A DNA stretch of 64,000 bases from Synergistaceae bacterium UBA6083 (GTDB lineage Bacteria > Synergistota > Synergistia > Synergistales > 79-D21). Every line of letters starts with the position of its first letter. The first letter of the stretch is position 1. The DNA is taken from contig DIXJ01000011.1 in NCBI GenBank assembly GCA_002436015.1, positions 82,960 to 146,959 of the forward strand. Direction: 5' to 3'. Below are positions 26,630 to 36,249 of the stretch, piece by piece. A model generated the notes under the pieces. The model searched no databases and was not told the origin of the DNA. It saw only the letters and a program-made list of their open reading frames with translations. Position numbers and translations under genes: made by a program.

Positions 26630-28918
26630 ATGGATGAGCCCGAGGGCCGTGCAATGCCAAAGTTGTCGGAAACCGTCTCCCATGAGGGGGGCAAGTCCCT
26701 GCGTCTTCTGAGAGACAGCTTCCTGGGGCGGATCGGTGAATCCCAGCGCGTTGCACCCGTTAAGCTGGCATGGCAGGAACTCTGGGGGAAAGTATCCCGG
26801 TATCTCTCCAGGGAAGAGCTGAGCCGGCTTGGCGAGGCGATGGTCATGGCCTCGGTCGGGCACGAGCAGCAGAAGCGATCTTCGGGCGAACCCTACATCG
26901 TTCATACGATTTCCGTGGCTTCGATCCTCGCGGACATGGAACTGGACATCGATACGCTCACCGCAGCGCTCCTGCACGACGTCCTCGAGGACACCGACCT
27001 GACCGGAGAGACCATTAGCAACGCCTTTGGGGAAAACGTCCTCGTCATGGTGGACGGAGTGACGAAGCTGGGCAAACTGCCATTCAACTCCTTCGAGGAT
27101 TACCAGGCCCAGAATCTCAGGAAAATGTTCCTTGTCATGGCTAAAGACATCCGGGTTGTCCTCATCAAGCTTGCCGATCGCCTGCACAACATGAGGACGA
27201 TCCAGACCTTGCGCCGAGACAAGCAGGTCCGGATTGCCAAGGAAACCGTGGAAATATACGCGCCTCTTGCCCACCGCCTGGGGATCTACCAGATCAAGAG
27301 GGACCTTGAAGACCTTTCGTTCAAGGTCCTTGATCCGGAGATGTTCTACGAGATTAGAAGAAGGGTCAGGAAGAAGCTCCCTGAACGGGAACAGATCATC
27401 AAGCAGGCCATCGACGTCCTGAACCAAAATATGAAAGAGATCGGGATAGCTGTTTCCATCACTGGGCGCGCCAAGCATTTTTTCAGCATCTACGAAAAAA
27501 TGCAGCGCAAGAATCTCTCGCTGGAACAGCTTTATGATCTCCTGGCTCTGAGGGTCATCGTCGGAACAGTTGCGGAATGCTATTCGGTACTGGGAATCGT
27601 CCATACGATCTGGAAACCGATCCCGGGCCAGTTCGATGACTATGTGGCCAACCCAAAGAACAATATGTACCAATCCCTCCACACGACCGTCATCGGACCG
27701 AGCGGGGAGCCTCTCGAGATCCAGATACGGACGAGGGAGATGCACTGGCTGGCAGAATACGGAATTGCCGCCCATTGGCATTACAAGGAACCGGGGACCA
27801 GGCTCAACGAGATGGACCAGCGCCTGGCCTGGGTGCGCCAGGCTCTGGAGGGGCAGGGGGAAAGCCCATCGGAGTTCATGGAAAACCTGAAAGGGGACGT
27901 CCTGACCTCGGAGGTCTTCGCCTTCACGCCAAACGGAGACGTTGTCTCCCTTCCCACAGGATCCACCCCGCTTGACTTTGCCTACATGATCCATACCGAG
28001 GTTGGCAACAAGTATGTCGGTGCCATGGTGAACGGGAAGATCGTCCCCATCGACTACGAGATACAGAACGGGGAGATCGTTCGGATCCTGACTTCCCCGC
28101 AAGGGAAACCGTCGCGGGATTGGCTCAAGATTGCCAGGTGCAGCAAGGCTCGATCCAAGATCCGGGGCTATTTCAGGCAGATAGAAAGAACCGAGCGGGA
28201 AGAACGTATCCTGAAGGGGCGAGAGTTTCTTGAGAGGGAACTGCGCCGCAGGGATACGGGACTTGAGTGGAGTGCACCGATGATGGCGGGCGCCCTGAAC
28301 CGAGTTGCCCACGAACTGGGCTACTCGAGCGGGGAAGACGTGATCGTCGCGGTGGGGGCGAATAGCCAGAGTGCCTCGACCGTCGTGATGAAAATCCTGG
28401 AAAACCGATCCGCGCCACAAGCCGAGCCCCACATTGAAACTGCGACGACTGCAACGACTCCTGCAATGACCCGCAAAGAGTTTGATACGGAGATCGTCGT
28501 CGAAGGCGCGGGTGGGGTTCTCGTTTCCCTGGCGAACTGCTGTTGTCCCGTCCCGGGGGACGTGATCGTCGGCTACGTGACCCGTACGCGAGGAATCACG
28601 ATCCACCGCTCCGACTGCCGCAATGTGGAGGAAGCCAAGCCTGAAAGGGCAGTCGCGGTTGAATGGGGCAGGATGATCTCCGATCGATACACGGCGCGAC
28701 TCAAGGTCGAAGGGATGGATCGTTCGGGACTTTTCTCCGATGTCTCGCAGGCGATTACGTCCCTTGACGGGAATATCGTCGGGGTCAAAGCCAGTGTCAT
28801 TGCAGCCAACCGGGCGAGGATGACCGTAGAGATCCGGGTGAAGGACGTCGAACACCTCTACAGGATCATGGCGAAGCTTAATACACTGAATGGTATTATC
28901 GAAGTGTTCCGGGGGTGA
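26630..28918 (+). CDS. relA: Bifunctional (p)ppGpp synthetase/hydrolase (RelA/SpoT)
   Basis: Stringent-response enzyme of 762 residues. The HD hydrolase domain is intact, with HD at 116-117 in LLHDVLEDTD and RLHNMRT. The synthetase has KHFFSIYEKM, LLALRVIV, FDDYVANPKNNMYQSLHTT and LEIQIRT, so both activities are expected. A TGS domain follows (VFAFTPNGDVVSLPTGSTPLDFAY), then the CCCPVPGD/HRSDCRN region and a C-terminal ACT domain. The N-terminal extension of about 50 residues before the HD domain is longer than usual. AGGAGG lies nine bases before the ATG. The symbol rel or spoT would be equally fair. Confidence 0.96.
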   Translation: MDEPEGRAMPKLSETVSHEGGKSLRLLRDSFLGRIGESQRVAPVKLAWQELWGKVSRYLSREELSRLGEAMVMASVGHEQQKRSSGEPYIVHTISVASILADMELDIDTLTAALLHDVLEDTDLTGETISNAFGENVLVMVDGVTKLGKLPFNSFEDYQAQNLRKMFLVMAKDIRVVLIKLADRLHNMRTIQTLRRDKQVRIAKETVEIYAPLAHRLGIYQIKRDLEDLSFKVLDPEMFYEIRRRVRKKLPEREQIIKQAIDVLNQNMKEIGIAVSITGRAKHFFSIYEKMQRKNLSLEQLYDLLALRVIVGTVAECYSVLGIVHTIWKPIPGQFDDYVANPKNNMYQSLHTTVIGPSGEPLEIQIRTREMHWLAEYGIAAHWHYKEPGTRLNEMDQRLAWVRQALEGQGESPSEFMENLKGDVLTSEVFAFTPNGDVVSLPTGSTPLDFAYMIHTEVGNKYVGAMVNGKIVPIDYEIQNGEIVRILTSPQGKPSRDWLKIARCSKARSKIRGYFRQIERTEREERILKGREFLERELRRRDTGLEWSAPMMAGALNRVAHELGYSSGEDVIVAVGANSQSASTVVMKILENRSAPQAEPHIETATTATTPAMTRKEFDTEIVVEGAGGVLVSLANCCCPVPGDVIVGYVTRTRGITIHRSDCRNVEEAKPERAVAVEWGRMISDRYTARLKVEGMDRSGLFSDVSQAITSLDGNIVGVKASVIAANRARMTVEIRVKDVEHLYRIMAKLNTLNGIIEVFRG

Positions 28919-28924
28919 GGTCGA

Positions 28925-29374
28925 TTGAGGACGGTTGTACAGAGAGTCTCCTGGTCCAGGGTCCAGGTGGATGGGCAGTTGACCGGGCAGATTGATGCCG
29001 GATTGTGTGTCCTCCTAGGGGTGACCCATGAGGATTGCGCGAATGACGTGGCCTGGATGGCGGAAAAGTTGGCAAACCTGCGGATCTTCGAGGACGAAAA
29101 TGGAAAGATGAACCGCTCTGTAAGGGATATCGGCGGGGGTATCCTGCTGGTTTCCCAATTCACTCTCTACGGGGATGCCAGGAAAGGTCGTCGCCCCTCC
29201 TTTACCTCCGCAGCTTCTCCAGAGCAGGCGGAACACCTTTACGATGACCTCGTCCTCGCTTTGAAAAGAGCGGGACTTCCCGTTCAGACAGGCGTTTTCC
29301 AGGCGATGATGCAGGTCTCGCTTTGCAACGATGGACCCGTAACGCTTATCCTCGACAGCAAGGGAGTTTTCTAG
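28925..29374 (+). CDS. dtd: D-aminoacyl-tRNA deacylase
   Basis: Removes D-amino acids and glycine mischarged on tRNA, 149 residues, homodimeric. The two active-site motifs are intact: SQFTLYGD and [28 protein letters not shown] is the family N terminus. The start is TTG at 28925, a few bases after GGGGGTGAGG. It follows the RelA/SpoT gene by six bases, a pairing common in Firmicutes. Confidence 0.95.
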   Translation: MRTVVQRVSWSRVQVDGQLTGQIDAGLCVLLGVTHEDCANDVAWMAEKLANLRIFEDENGKMNRSVRDIGGGILLVSQFTLYGDARKGRRPSFTSAASPEQAEHLYDDLVLALKRAGLPVQTGVFQAMMQVSLCNDGPVTLILDSKGVF

Positions 29375-29378
29375 GACG

Positions 29379-30005
29379 ATGGAATACCGACGTTTTGCCA
29401 TGGGAGCTCTTTGGACGAACGCCTACCTCCTATGGGATGAGGATGGGGTGGCGGTCCTGGTTGACCCAGGCGGAGACCCATCCGAAGCCCTCGGTTTTGC
29501 AGAGGAAAAAGGCCTTGAAATCGAGTGGATACTCCTAACGCACGGGCATGGAGATCATATTGGAGGGCTGGATGAAGCCCGAAAAGGTTCGAGGAAGGGG
29601 GTTGCCATCCATCGCGCGGATGCGCCGATGCTGACAAGCCCGGAAGAGAACCTGTCACGCTGGATGGGATCCCCGGTTGAGTCGGGCGCGGCAGAGAAAA
29701 TCCTGGAAGACGGGGAAAGGTTTTGGGTCGGCCGCATAGAGGTCCGTGTCATCCACACGCCCGGGCATACGGCTGGCAGTTCTTGTTTTCTTTTCGCCGA
29801 CGGGGAGAAGGAACTCCTGGTTTCGGGAGACACCCTTTTCGCCAGGAGCGTAGGCCGGACGGATCTTCCCGGGGGGAGCGAAACGGAATTGAAGTCTTCC
29901 CTTGTGAAACTGGCTGCTCTAGCGGATACCCTGCCAGTTTTGCCGGGGCATGGGCCGGAAACGAGCCTCGGGCGCGAGAAGACTGAAAACCCATACTGGC
30001 CATGA
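29379..30005 (+). CDS. MBL-fold hydrolase, glyoxalase II/YcbL-like
   Basis: A 208-residue metallo-beta-lactamase-fold hydrolase. The metal motif THGHGDHIGG is at about residue 54, followed by HTPGHTAGSSC, SGDTLFARSVGRTDLPGG and the terminal PGHGPETSLGREKTENPYW, the complete pattern of YcbL-type small hydrolases. Family members hydrolyse S-lactoylglutathione-like thioesters or are of unknown substrate. In Firmicutes this gene often lies near dtd and relA, as here. The 3' end overlaps radC by ATGA. Confidence 0.9.
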   Translation: MEYRRFAMGALWTNAYLLWDEDGVAVLVDPGGDPSEALGFAEEKGLEIEWILLTHGHGDHIGGLDEARKGSRKGVAIHRADAPMLTSPEENLSRWMGSPVESGAAEKILEDGERFWVGRIEVRVIHTPGHTAGSSCFLFADGEKELLVSGDTLFARSVGRTDLPGGSETELKSSLVKLAALADTLPVLPGHGPETSLGREKTENPYWP

Positions 30006-30661
30006 GTCTTTCAAACTTGCCATTGGGAGAGCGCCCAAGGGAAAGGCTTCTCCGGATGGGTCCCGGATCTTTGTCCCTGCAGGAACTGCTTGCGGTTCTT
30101 CTGAGGACTGGACAAAAGGGCACCGACGTGATGGCTCTTGCTGCGTGTCTCCTCAAGGAATATCCTGACGAGCGCGCACTGGGCAGGACGACGGCTACGG
30201 AGCTCTGTGGATTTTCCGGACTTGGTTCGGCCAAGGCGGCGACACTCCTTGCGGCGATCGAACTCGGAAGGCGTAGCTGGTGTGACGGCAAGGAAAACGG
30301 GGGGGCCTTCTGGCAATCGACCCTTAAAAACCTTGAGAAGTCAATGATCCGGGAAGAGAGAGAATTCATTCTGGCTCTTTTCACCGACCGGGAGGGACGT
30401 CTACTGGGTTCGGAGAAAGTCTCTTTCGGGGGCTTGGATGGGGCTTTCCTCGATGCTCCATACCTGTGCCGCAGGGCCGTTCGCATTGGGGCGGCGGGAG
30501 TCGTGCTCATCCATAATCATCCTGACGGGAACCCGAAGCCGAGCGATGAAGATTGCTCCCTGACGGCGGCGGTTTCGAGGCAGCTGAAGCTGCTGGGTAT
30601 AGAATTGGTCGGTCATTTCGTCGTCGCTGGCGGGACTTCCCGCCAAGTGGGCGTCCATTGA
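30002..30661 (+). CDS. radC: RadC family JAMM/MPN+ protein
   Basis: A 219-residue DUF2466 protein. The N-terminal helix-hairpin-helix part (LPLGERPRERLLRMG, LSLQELLAVLLRTG, FSGLGSAKAATLLAA) is followed by a JAMM metalloprotease-like domain with H171, H173 and D184 (HNHPDGNPKPSDED), where the usual HNHPSG has aspartate in place of serine. The biological role is not settled despite the repair-related name. It precedes mreB by 22 bases, a common arrangement. Confidence 0.93.
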   Translation: MSLSNLPLGERPRERLLRMGPGSLSLQELLAVLLRTGQKGTDVMALAACLLKEYPDERALGRTTATELCGFSGLGSAKAATLLAAIELGRRSWCDGKENGGAFWQSTLKNLEKSMIREEREFILALFTDREGRLLGSEKVSFGGLDGAFLDAPYLCRRAVRIGAAGVVLIHNHPDGNPKPSDEDCSLTAAVSRQLKLLGIELVGHFVVAGGTSRQVGVH

Positions 30662-30683
30662 ACCATGAAAGCGGGGGGAAGCC

Positions 30684-31739
30684 TTGTTTCGTTTATTTTC
30701 GAGATTTTTCGGCAGTGATATCGGGATCGACCTGGGTACGGTCAATGTCGTTGTCTATGTGAAGGGGAAAGGGATCGTCATCAACGAACCCTCGGTGATT
30801 GCCGTCCGCAAATCGGTCCGTGGTGGCCGGAAGGAGATACTGGCTGTTGGAAGCCAGGCCAAGGCCATGGTCGGAAAGACACCGGCAGGAATCGAAACGG
30901 TGAAGCCCATGAGAGAGGGCGTCATCTCCGATTTCGACATGACGGAGGCGATGATTTCCCATTTTGTCCGTTTGGCAGATGACCGCAGGGGATTCTTTTC
31001 GCGTCCCAGGGTTGTTGTATCCGTTCCAGCCTGCGTCACCGAAGTTGAACGCCGGGCGGTTGTTGACGCGACCCTTTCCGCGGGCGCCCGGGAAGCCTAC
31101 GTGGTAGAGGAGCCACTTGCGGCAGCCTTGGGAGCCTCTCTTCCAATCCATGAACCGCGCGGGAACATGGTCGTCGATATTGGGGGCGGAACCTGTGAAG
31201 TTGCGGTCCTTTCAATGGGCGGAATCGTGGTAAGCAAATCCATTAGAGGGGCTGGGGATGAGATCGACAGCGCTATCGTGAGCATGATGCGCCTGAACCA
31301 CAAGCTTGCAATCGGAGATGCGACGGCGGAACAAATCAAGTGCGACCTTGGAAGTGTCGTCCCCTTGGCAGAGGAACTCAGGATGGAGGTCAAGGGAAGG
31401 GCTCTCACCGACGGCCTGCCCCGATCCGTCACACTTTCATCCGTGCAGGTTAGGGAAGCTATCGAACCCATCGTCGGGAAGATCGAGGACACCATCAGGG
31501 AAACCCTGGAGGCGACGCCCCCGGAACTGGTCAAGGATATCTACGAACAAGGGCTTGTCCTCGCAGGGGGGGGAGCGCTTTTGCGGGGATTGAGCCAACG
31601 CCTGTCGCAGGCGCTCAATGTTCCTGTCTTTGTTGCTGACGATCCCCTCATTGCTGTTTCCTACGGATTGGCCAAGGTCCTTGAAGACCTGGATTCCAAG
31701 CGCCCGGTCCTGAGCACGGTCGAACGGGGTTCCCTTTAG
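30684..31739 (+). CDS. mreB: Rod-shape-determining protein MreB
   Basis: Actin-like filament that guides lateral wall synthesis, 351 residues. The phosphate-1 loop is GIDLGTVNVVVYVKGKGIVINEPSV; phosphate-2 is MVVDIGGGTCEVAVLS; the adenosine loop is LAGGGALLRGL. The N-terminal MFRLFSRFF is an amphipathic membrane anchor. The start is TTG at 30684, with GGGGGGAA about four bases upstream. It heads the mreB-mreC-mreD-mrdA-min-rodA series. Confidence 0.97.
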   Translation: MFRLFSRFFGSDIGIDLGTVNVVVYVKGKGIVINEPSVIAVRKSVRGGRKEILAVGSQAKAMVGKTPAGIETVKPMREGVISDFDMTEAMISHFVRLADDRRGFFSRPRVVVSVPACVTEVERRAVVDATLSAGAREAYVVEEPLAAALGASLPIHEPRGNMVVDIGGGTCEVAVLSMGGIVVSKSIRGAGDEIDSAIVSMMRLNHKLAIGDATAEQIKCDLGSVVPLAEELRMEVKGRALTDGLPRSVTLSSVQVREAIEPIVGKIEDTIRETLEATPPELVKDIYEQGLVLAGGGALLRGLSQRLSQALNVPVFVADDPLIAVSYGLAKVLEDLDSKRPVLSTVERGSL

Positions 31740-31755
31740 GCTGGGGAGGTTGGCG

Positions 31756-32520
31756 ATGGGGCGTACCGGGACGCGGTACTGGATTTTTTTCCTGGGAACG
31801 CTTTCTCTTAGCCTGCTCCTTGCCGCCGTTTCCCCGGGGTCACTTCTCGTAGACAAGGCAATGGACCTGACAGGCCTAGCCATGAGGGTGCCCGAGTGGC
31901 CTGCCAGGAGTCTTAGAAGCGCGGTTGCCAGGACGGTTGATCTCGCCGCGGGGGAAAGGGCTTTGCGTGAAAGGATCGATCGTCTTGAAAAAGAAAACCT
32001 TTCCTTGCGCGGACTTCTCCAGACGACGATCAATTTCGGATCGGGGCCGAGTGTCCAGGAAGGGCACGTGACCTTGAGACCGCCTGCTGCATGGTGGTCC
32101 GAGGTCAGGATAGACCGGGGGCTCAGGGACGGGATTCGTCCCGGTATGGGCGCAACACAGGGCGGGGCACTGGTAGGCAAGGTCTCCAAGGTCGAATCCA
32201 ACTCGGCGTGGATCGAGCTGTTAACTTCCTCATCCCTCTACATTCCCGTCGTGGTTGAGGAAACCCGGGACCTTGGCGTCCTGAACGGGGAAGGGGACGG
32301 GAACGTCTGGTTGCTGTACGTTCCCGCAGAAAAGAATCTCAGGATAGGGATGAATGTCAGCACGGCCCTTGTTTCTGAGCAATTGCCGCCTGGAATCCCA
32401 ATCGGCAAGGTGTCAGGAACCGGGTCAGAGATCGGCGGGTATCGCCTTTACAAGTTGACCCTCAATGCGGATCTCTCAAGGCTTTACAAGGTCAAGGTCA
32501 TCTCGGGGGGGAAACCTTAA
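31756..32520 (+). CDS. mreC: Rod-shape-determining protein MreC
   Basis: Periplasmic scaffold anchored by one N-terminal helix (WIFFLGTLSLSLLLAAVSPG), 254 residues. A short coiled coil (LRERIDRLEKENLSLRGLL) precedes the beta-barrel domains with GLRDGIRPGMGAT and the closing GIPIGKVSGTGSEIGGY. The ATG at 31756 is six bases from GGGGAGG; the TTG at 31750 overlaps that ribosome site. The stop overlaps the mreD start by one base. Confidence 0.94.
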   Translation: MGRTGTRYWIFFLGTLSLSLLLAAVSPGSLLVDKAMDLTGLAMRVPEWPARSLRSAVARTVDLAAGERALRERIDRLEKENLSLRGLLQTTINFGSGPSVQEGHVTLRPPAAWWSEVRIDRGLRDGIRPGMGATQGGALVGKVSKVESNSAWIELLTSSSLYIPVVVEETRDLGVLNGEGDGNVWLLYVPAEKNLRIGMNVSTALVSEQLPPGIPIGKVSGTGSEIGGYRLYKLTLNADLSRLYKVKVISGGKP

Positions 32521-32981
32521 TGGCGATCCTTTGGTTCTCTCTCCTTGCCCGGGATCTCCTGCAGGTCGTTTTTTCCGGGACGGCCATTGTTCCGGATTTT
32601 ACGGTTCTTGCCCTGGTCTGGGTCGCGGTTTTCCGATGCGAGGACGCGGCGCTGCTCTTCATCCCGGCTTTCTTGGCAGGGCTCTTTTGGGACTTGAGAT
32701 GGACGGCGCTTCCGGGGGTGACGTCGAGTGCCTATGTCCTTGTAGTCGCTACCAGTGCTTGGGTATGGTCGCATCTTTCCCCAGGCCGTAGAGGCAACCC
32801 CACCCTGTTCTTTGTCTGGGCGATTGCCGCCCATGGGCTCTCCACTTTCCTTCCGGCCCTTCTTTCCGGGCACGGTTCGGGGTTGTCTTCCCCGCTCGTT
32901 TCCCAACAGGGGATGGCCCTTGCCTGTGTCCTTGGGTTGACTGCCCTGTTCATCCGGCACGGCCGAATCCACCATGACTAG
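32520..32981 (+). CDS. mreD: Rod-shape-determining protein MreD
   Basis: A 153-residue membrane protein with about five hydrophobic segments. PDFTVLALVWVAVFRCEDAA and FLAGLFWDLRWTALPG match the MreD pattern of an early PDF motif and a GxxxDL motif. Sequence conservation in MreD is low, so the assignment leans on its place between mreC and the PBP2 gene. It overlaps mrdA by eight bases. Confidence 0.85.
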   Translation: MAILWFSLLARDLLQVVFSGTAIVPDFTVLALVWVAVFRCEDAALLFIPAFLAGLFWDLRWTALPGVTSSAYVLVVATSAWVWSHLSPGRRGNPTLFFVWAIAAHGLSTFLPALLSGHGSGLSSPLVSQQGMALACVLGLTALFIRHGRIHHD

Positions 32982-34713
32982 GGATATCGGACGCCGATCC
33001 CAGCTGAACCTCCGTTTGAGCCACTTGCGGGTCTTCGTGGGCTATACCCTTCTGGGGCTTGCCTTGTCTCTTCTTTTCTTCCAGGTCTTGAGGGGCGAAC
33101 ATTACTCGTCCCTTTCGACGCAAAACAAGATTCGCGTGATCAGGACTTCAAGCCCCAGGGGGGAGATCACGGATGTTCATGGAGCTCCCTTGGCGGTTAG
33201 CGTGCGGACCTTCGACATCGTGGGCTACCCTCCGGACCTGAAGGACGCCAGAATTCTCGGCGAAGTTGCGGCTGCTCTACAGAAGCAGGGTATCCCTGCG
33301 ACAGCGGAGGGGCTCGGAGAAAGCATACGGAAACAATACTGGGCTCCCTACCGGCCGGTTACTGTCGCATCCAACCTGACGCTTGGGCAGGTTGCAAGCC
33401 TCGTTTCGGATCCTTTCTTCCCAAAATTTCTTTCCCCAACACCTGTTTTCCGAAGAGTGTATCCCGCTGGTGCCCTGGCTGCCCACGTCGTAGGCTATGT
33501 CGGCGAAGTAACAAAGGACGAAATATCGTCCCGTGCCGAGGAGAAGTATAGGGTGGGAGACCTTATCGGAAAAACGGGAATCGAACTCGTTCACGAGGGA
33601 ACCCTGAGGGGACTGGCAGCGGAAGAAGCGGTCGAGGTGGACGCGGTGGGCAGGAGACGGCGCAGTTTGAGCCGGATTCCTCCAACCAAGGGGCAGGATC
33701 TCAGGCTAACCCTTGACCTGGGTGCCCAAAGGGAGGCAGAGCAACTCCTCGGGGGCAAGAAAGGCGTCATCGTTGCCATGGATATCAAGGACGGGGGAGT
33801 CAAGGTGCTCTATTCGGCACCCTCCTATGACCCTAACCCCTTGACTTGGGGGGTATCAGCCGGAGAGTGGGGGCGCCTGCTCAAGGATCCGGACCGGCCG
33901 ATGATGAACAGGGCGATCAGCGGGGCCTACCCGCCCGGGTCGACCTTCAAGGCCGTGCCCGCATTGGCTGCCCTTGTGGAGAAAGTTGTAACGCCGCATA
34001 CGACAGTTTATTGTCCAGGGCAATTAAAGGTTGGAAACCGAATTTTTCGCTGCTGGAAGCGGGGCGGACATGGGACCGTGAGCCTTGTCACGGCTCTTAA
34101 GGACTCTTGTGATGTATACTTCTACCAGGTTGGGCTCTGGCTTGGAGCTGATCGCCTGATCGAGTGGTCCAGCCGGCTGGGAGTCGGACAGGTGACGGGG
34201 ATCGACCTTCCCGGCGAATCCCGTGGAAACCTTGCAGGACGAGAGTGGAAGAAAAGACGTTTTTCCGAATCCTGGTTTCATGGGGATACGGTCAACTATT
34301 CCATAGGCCAGGGATTTCTTCTCATGACCCCGTTGCAACTGGCCCGGGTTTATGCTGCCCTCGCTAACGGAGGGACCCTCGTTGTTCCGCATCTTTCGGC
34401 GGGTGAACACCCCCGGGGGACCGATCTCCACCTTCCCAGAGAAGCCCTCGGCTGGGTTCGGAAGGGGATGGAGGAAGTCGTCAAATCAGGCACGGGCAGG
34501 GCTTCAGGTGTTTACGGGGTGTCCGTTACCGGCAAGACGGGCACGGCCCAAAACCCGCATGGTGATGACCACGCGTGGTTTGTGGGGTATGCTCCTTCAG
34601 ATAACCCACGATACGTTGCCGTCGCGCTGGTCGAGGGAGGCGGACATGGGAGCTCGGTAGCCGCTCCGCTTGTCGGCCAGGTTTTAGCTTATCTTGTGGG
34701 TGTCGAGCGCTGA
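32974..34713 (+). CDS. mrdA: Penicillin-binding protein 2 (elongation transpeptidase)
   Basis: Class B transpeptidase that cross-links lateral wall peptidoglycan, 579 residues. One N-terminal helix (VFVGYTLLGLALSLLFFQVL) is followed by the dimerisation domain (SSPRGEITDVHGAPLAV). The catalytic serine is S323 in STFK, and KTG is at 521-523 in VTGKTGTAQNPHGDDHAWFVGY. The Asp-His pair after KTG resembles the zinc-binding variants described in some PBP2 proteins, which is inference. rodA, its glycosyltransferase partner, lies five genes on after minCDE. Confidence 0.95.
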   Translation: MTRDIGRRSQLNLRLSHLRVFVGYTLLGLALSLLFFQVLRGEHYSSLSTQNKIRVIRTSSPRGEITDVHGAPLAVSVRTFDIVGYPPDLKDARILGEVAAALQKQGIPATAEGLGESIRKQYWAPYRPVTVASNLTLGQVASLVSDPFFPKFLSPTPVFRRVYPAGALAAHVVGYVGEVTKDEISSRAEEKYRVGDLIGKTGIELVHEGTLRGLAAEEAVEVDAVGRRRRSLSRIPPTKGQDLRLTLDLGAQREAEQLLGGKKGVIVAMDIKDGGVKVLYSAPSYDPNPLTWGVSAGEWGRLLKDPDRPMMNRAISGAYPPGSTFKAVPALAALVEKVVTPHTTVYCPGQLKVGNRIFRCWKRGGHGTVSLVTALKDSCDVYFYQVGLWLGADRLIEWSSRLGVGQVTGIDLPGESRGNLAGREWKKRRFSESWFHGDTVNYSIGQGFLLMTPLQLARVYAALANGGTLVVPHLSAGEHPRGTDLHLPREALGWVRKGMEEVVKSGTGRASGVYGVSVTGKTGTAQNPHGDDHAWFVGYAPSDNPRYVAVALVEGGGHGSSVAAPLVGQVLAYLVGVER

Positions 34714-34731
34714 AAGAGGGGTGTGGAGGAG

Positions 34732-35406
34732 ATGGAAGTCGAAAGGGAAAAGGCTGCTGTCACCTTAAAGGGGGGCGCAGGCCATCTTCGCCTTGTCGTT
34801 CCTGAAGGGATCCCCGATTCCGACGTCTGGTCCGGGCTTGAAAAAACGGTCGAAGAAGCCCAGCACCTCATTGAAGGAGGCCGTGTTGTTCTTGATCTCC
34901 AGGGAAGGCCTCTCTCCAGCGATTTTATCGGGCGGTTGCTGACCGACATAGTCTGGAAACACGGGCTGCATCTCCTCTCATGGATCAGCTTCGACAACGA
35001 GGGGCTGGGGTTGCTTCGAACGGCAGGACTAGCGGTCGGAGAGCCCATGGCTCCGGTACCCGAAATCAGGCACGCCAGGGCTTTCCAGACCCTCCTTGTG
35101 GAGAGGTCTCTCCGGTCGGGGCAGAAAGTGGAACACCCCGGAGACGTCTTTGTGGTCGGCCAGGTTAACGATGGAGCGGAAGTCGTTTCAGCCGGGAACA
35201 TCGTCGTTTGGGGCAGGTTGCAGGGATTGGTTCACGCCGGGGCGGAAGGCAATATTTCCTCCAGGGTCATCGCCAAGTCCTTCGAAGCGACGCAGGTCAG
35301 GATCGGCCGCCTTTTCAGCACTTTTGACAGTGCGTCTCCCTGGTACGGGAAGAGCGTCCTTTTCGCAGTGGAGGGAGACACGCTGATTGCAAAGGAATTG
35401 CCTTGA
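34732..35406 (+). CDS. minC: Septum site-determining protein MinC
   Basis: FtsZ inhibitor activated by MinD, 224 residues. The N-terminal domain (VTLKGGAGHLRLVVP, VVLDLQGRPLSSDF) is diverged. The C-terminal beta-helix domain is clear: LVERSLRSGQKVEHPGDVFVVGQVNDGAEVVSAGNIVVWGRLQG and HAGAEGN. The start is uncertain: ATG at 34732 has AGAGGGG ten bases upstream, while GTG at 34723 adds three residues but sits almost on that site. minD and minE follow. Confidence 0.93.
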   Translation: MEVEREKAAVTLKGGAGHLRLVVPEGIPDSDVWSGLEKTVEEAQHLIEGGRVVLDLQGRPLSSDFIGRLLTDIVWKHGLHLLSWISFDNEGLGLLRTAGLAVGEPMAPVPEIRHARAFQTLLVERSLRSGQKVEHPGDVFVVGQVNDGAEVVSAGNIVVWGRLQGLVHAGAEGNISSRVIAKSFEATQVRIGRLFSTFDSASPWYGKSVLFAVEGDTLIAKELP

Positions 35407-35436
35407 TCATAGTTTGAACGAGGAGGAGGGGGCTTT

Positions 35437-36237
35437 ATGGATCCGAGAATTATCGTCGTGACATCTGGGAAAGGCGGGGTCGGCAAGACGACAACGACGG
35501 CAAACCTGGCCGTTGCCCTGGCTAAGGCAGGCTACAAGACCGCGGCTGTTGACGGGGATATCGGGTTGAGAAACCTGGACGTCGTTCTGGGGCTTGAAAA
35601 CAGGATCGTTTTCAACCTTGTGGATGTTGTAGAAGGCGCCTGCAAGCTGCAGAAGGCCATGGTCCGGGACAAGCGGGTGGAAAATCTTTTCCTGCTTCCT
35701 GCCGCCCAGACGCGAACCAAGGATGCGGTAAGCCCCGACCAGATGCTGAAACTCTGCGACGAACTCAGGGAAAACTTCGATATCACGCTCATCGATAGCC
35801 CCGCGGGCATAGAGCAAGGGTTCCGCAACGCTGCAATCGGTGCCGACGAGGCCATCGTCGTGACGACCCCGGAGGTTTCTGCCGTCCGCGATGCGGATCG
35901 GATCATCGGCATGCTGGAATCCATGTCGAAGTCGCCGATAAGGCTGGTCCTTAACCGCCTGCGACCTGCAATGGTCAAGTCCGGCGACATGATCGACGTC
36001 AAGGATGTCCTTGATATCCTGGCGATTGACCTGATCGGAGTCATACCGGACGACACAGCCGTCGTCATCTCGACGAACAAGGGAGAGCCCCTGACCCTCG
36101 GAGACGAATCTATCGCTGCCCGAGCCTTCTCCAACGTGGCCCGCCGTATACTCGGTGAAGAAGTACCGCTCCTCGACCTGGAGGCTTCCGATCAGAAAGG
36201 CTTTTTCGGTTTTCTCCGGAAAGCCCTTGGTCTTTAG
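35437..36237 (+). CDS. minD: Septum site-determining ATPase MinD
   Basis: Membrane-cycling ATPase of 266 residues that positions MinC. The deviant Walker A motif SGKGGVGKTT is at residues 10-19 with the signature lysine 12. GDIGLRNLDVVLGLENRIVFN and the switch DSPAGIEQGF are present. The C-terminal amphipathic helix KGFFGFLRKALGL is the membrane-targeting sequence. GAGGAGGGGG precedes the ATG. Confidence 0.98.
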   Translation: MDPRIIVVTSGKGGVGKTTTTANLAVALAKAGYKTAAVDGDIGLRNLDVVLGLENRIVFNLVDVVEGACKLQKAMVRDKRVENLFLLPAAQTRTKDAVSPDQMLKLCDELRENFDITLIDSPAGIEQGFRNAAIGADEAIVVTTPEVSAVRDADRIIGMLESMSKSPIRLVLNRLRPAMVKSGDMIDVKDVLDILAIDLIGVIPDDTAVVISTNKGEPLTLGDESIAARAFSNVARRILGEEVPLLDLEASDQKGFFGFLRKALGL

Positions 36238-36249
36238 GAGGTGGATGTC

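Noticed and set aside
26315..28855. An 846-codon open frame on the reverse strand
   Set aside because: It is fully antisense to the RelA/SpoT gene, which has intact HD, synthetase, TGS and ACT motifs. High GC makes such shadows common, and its translation has no family features.
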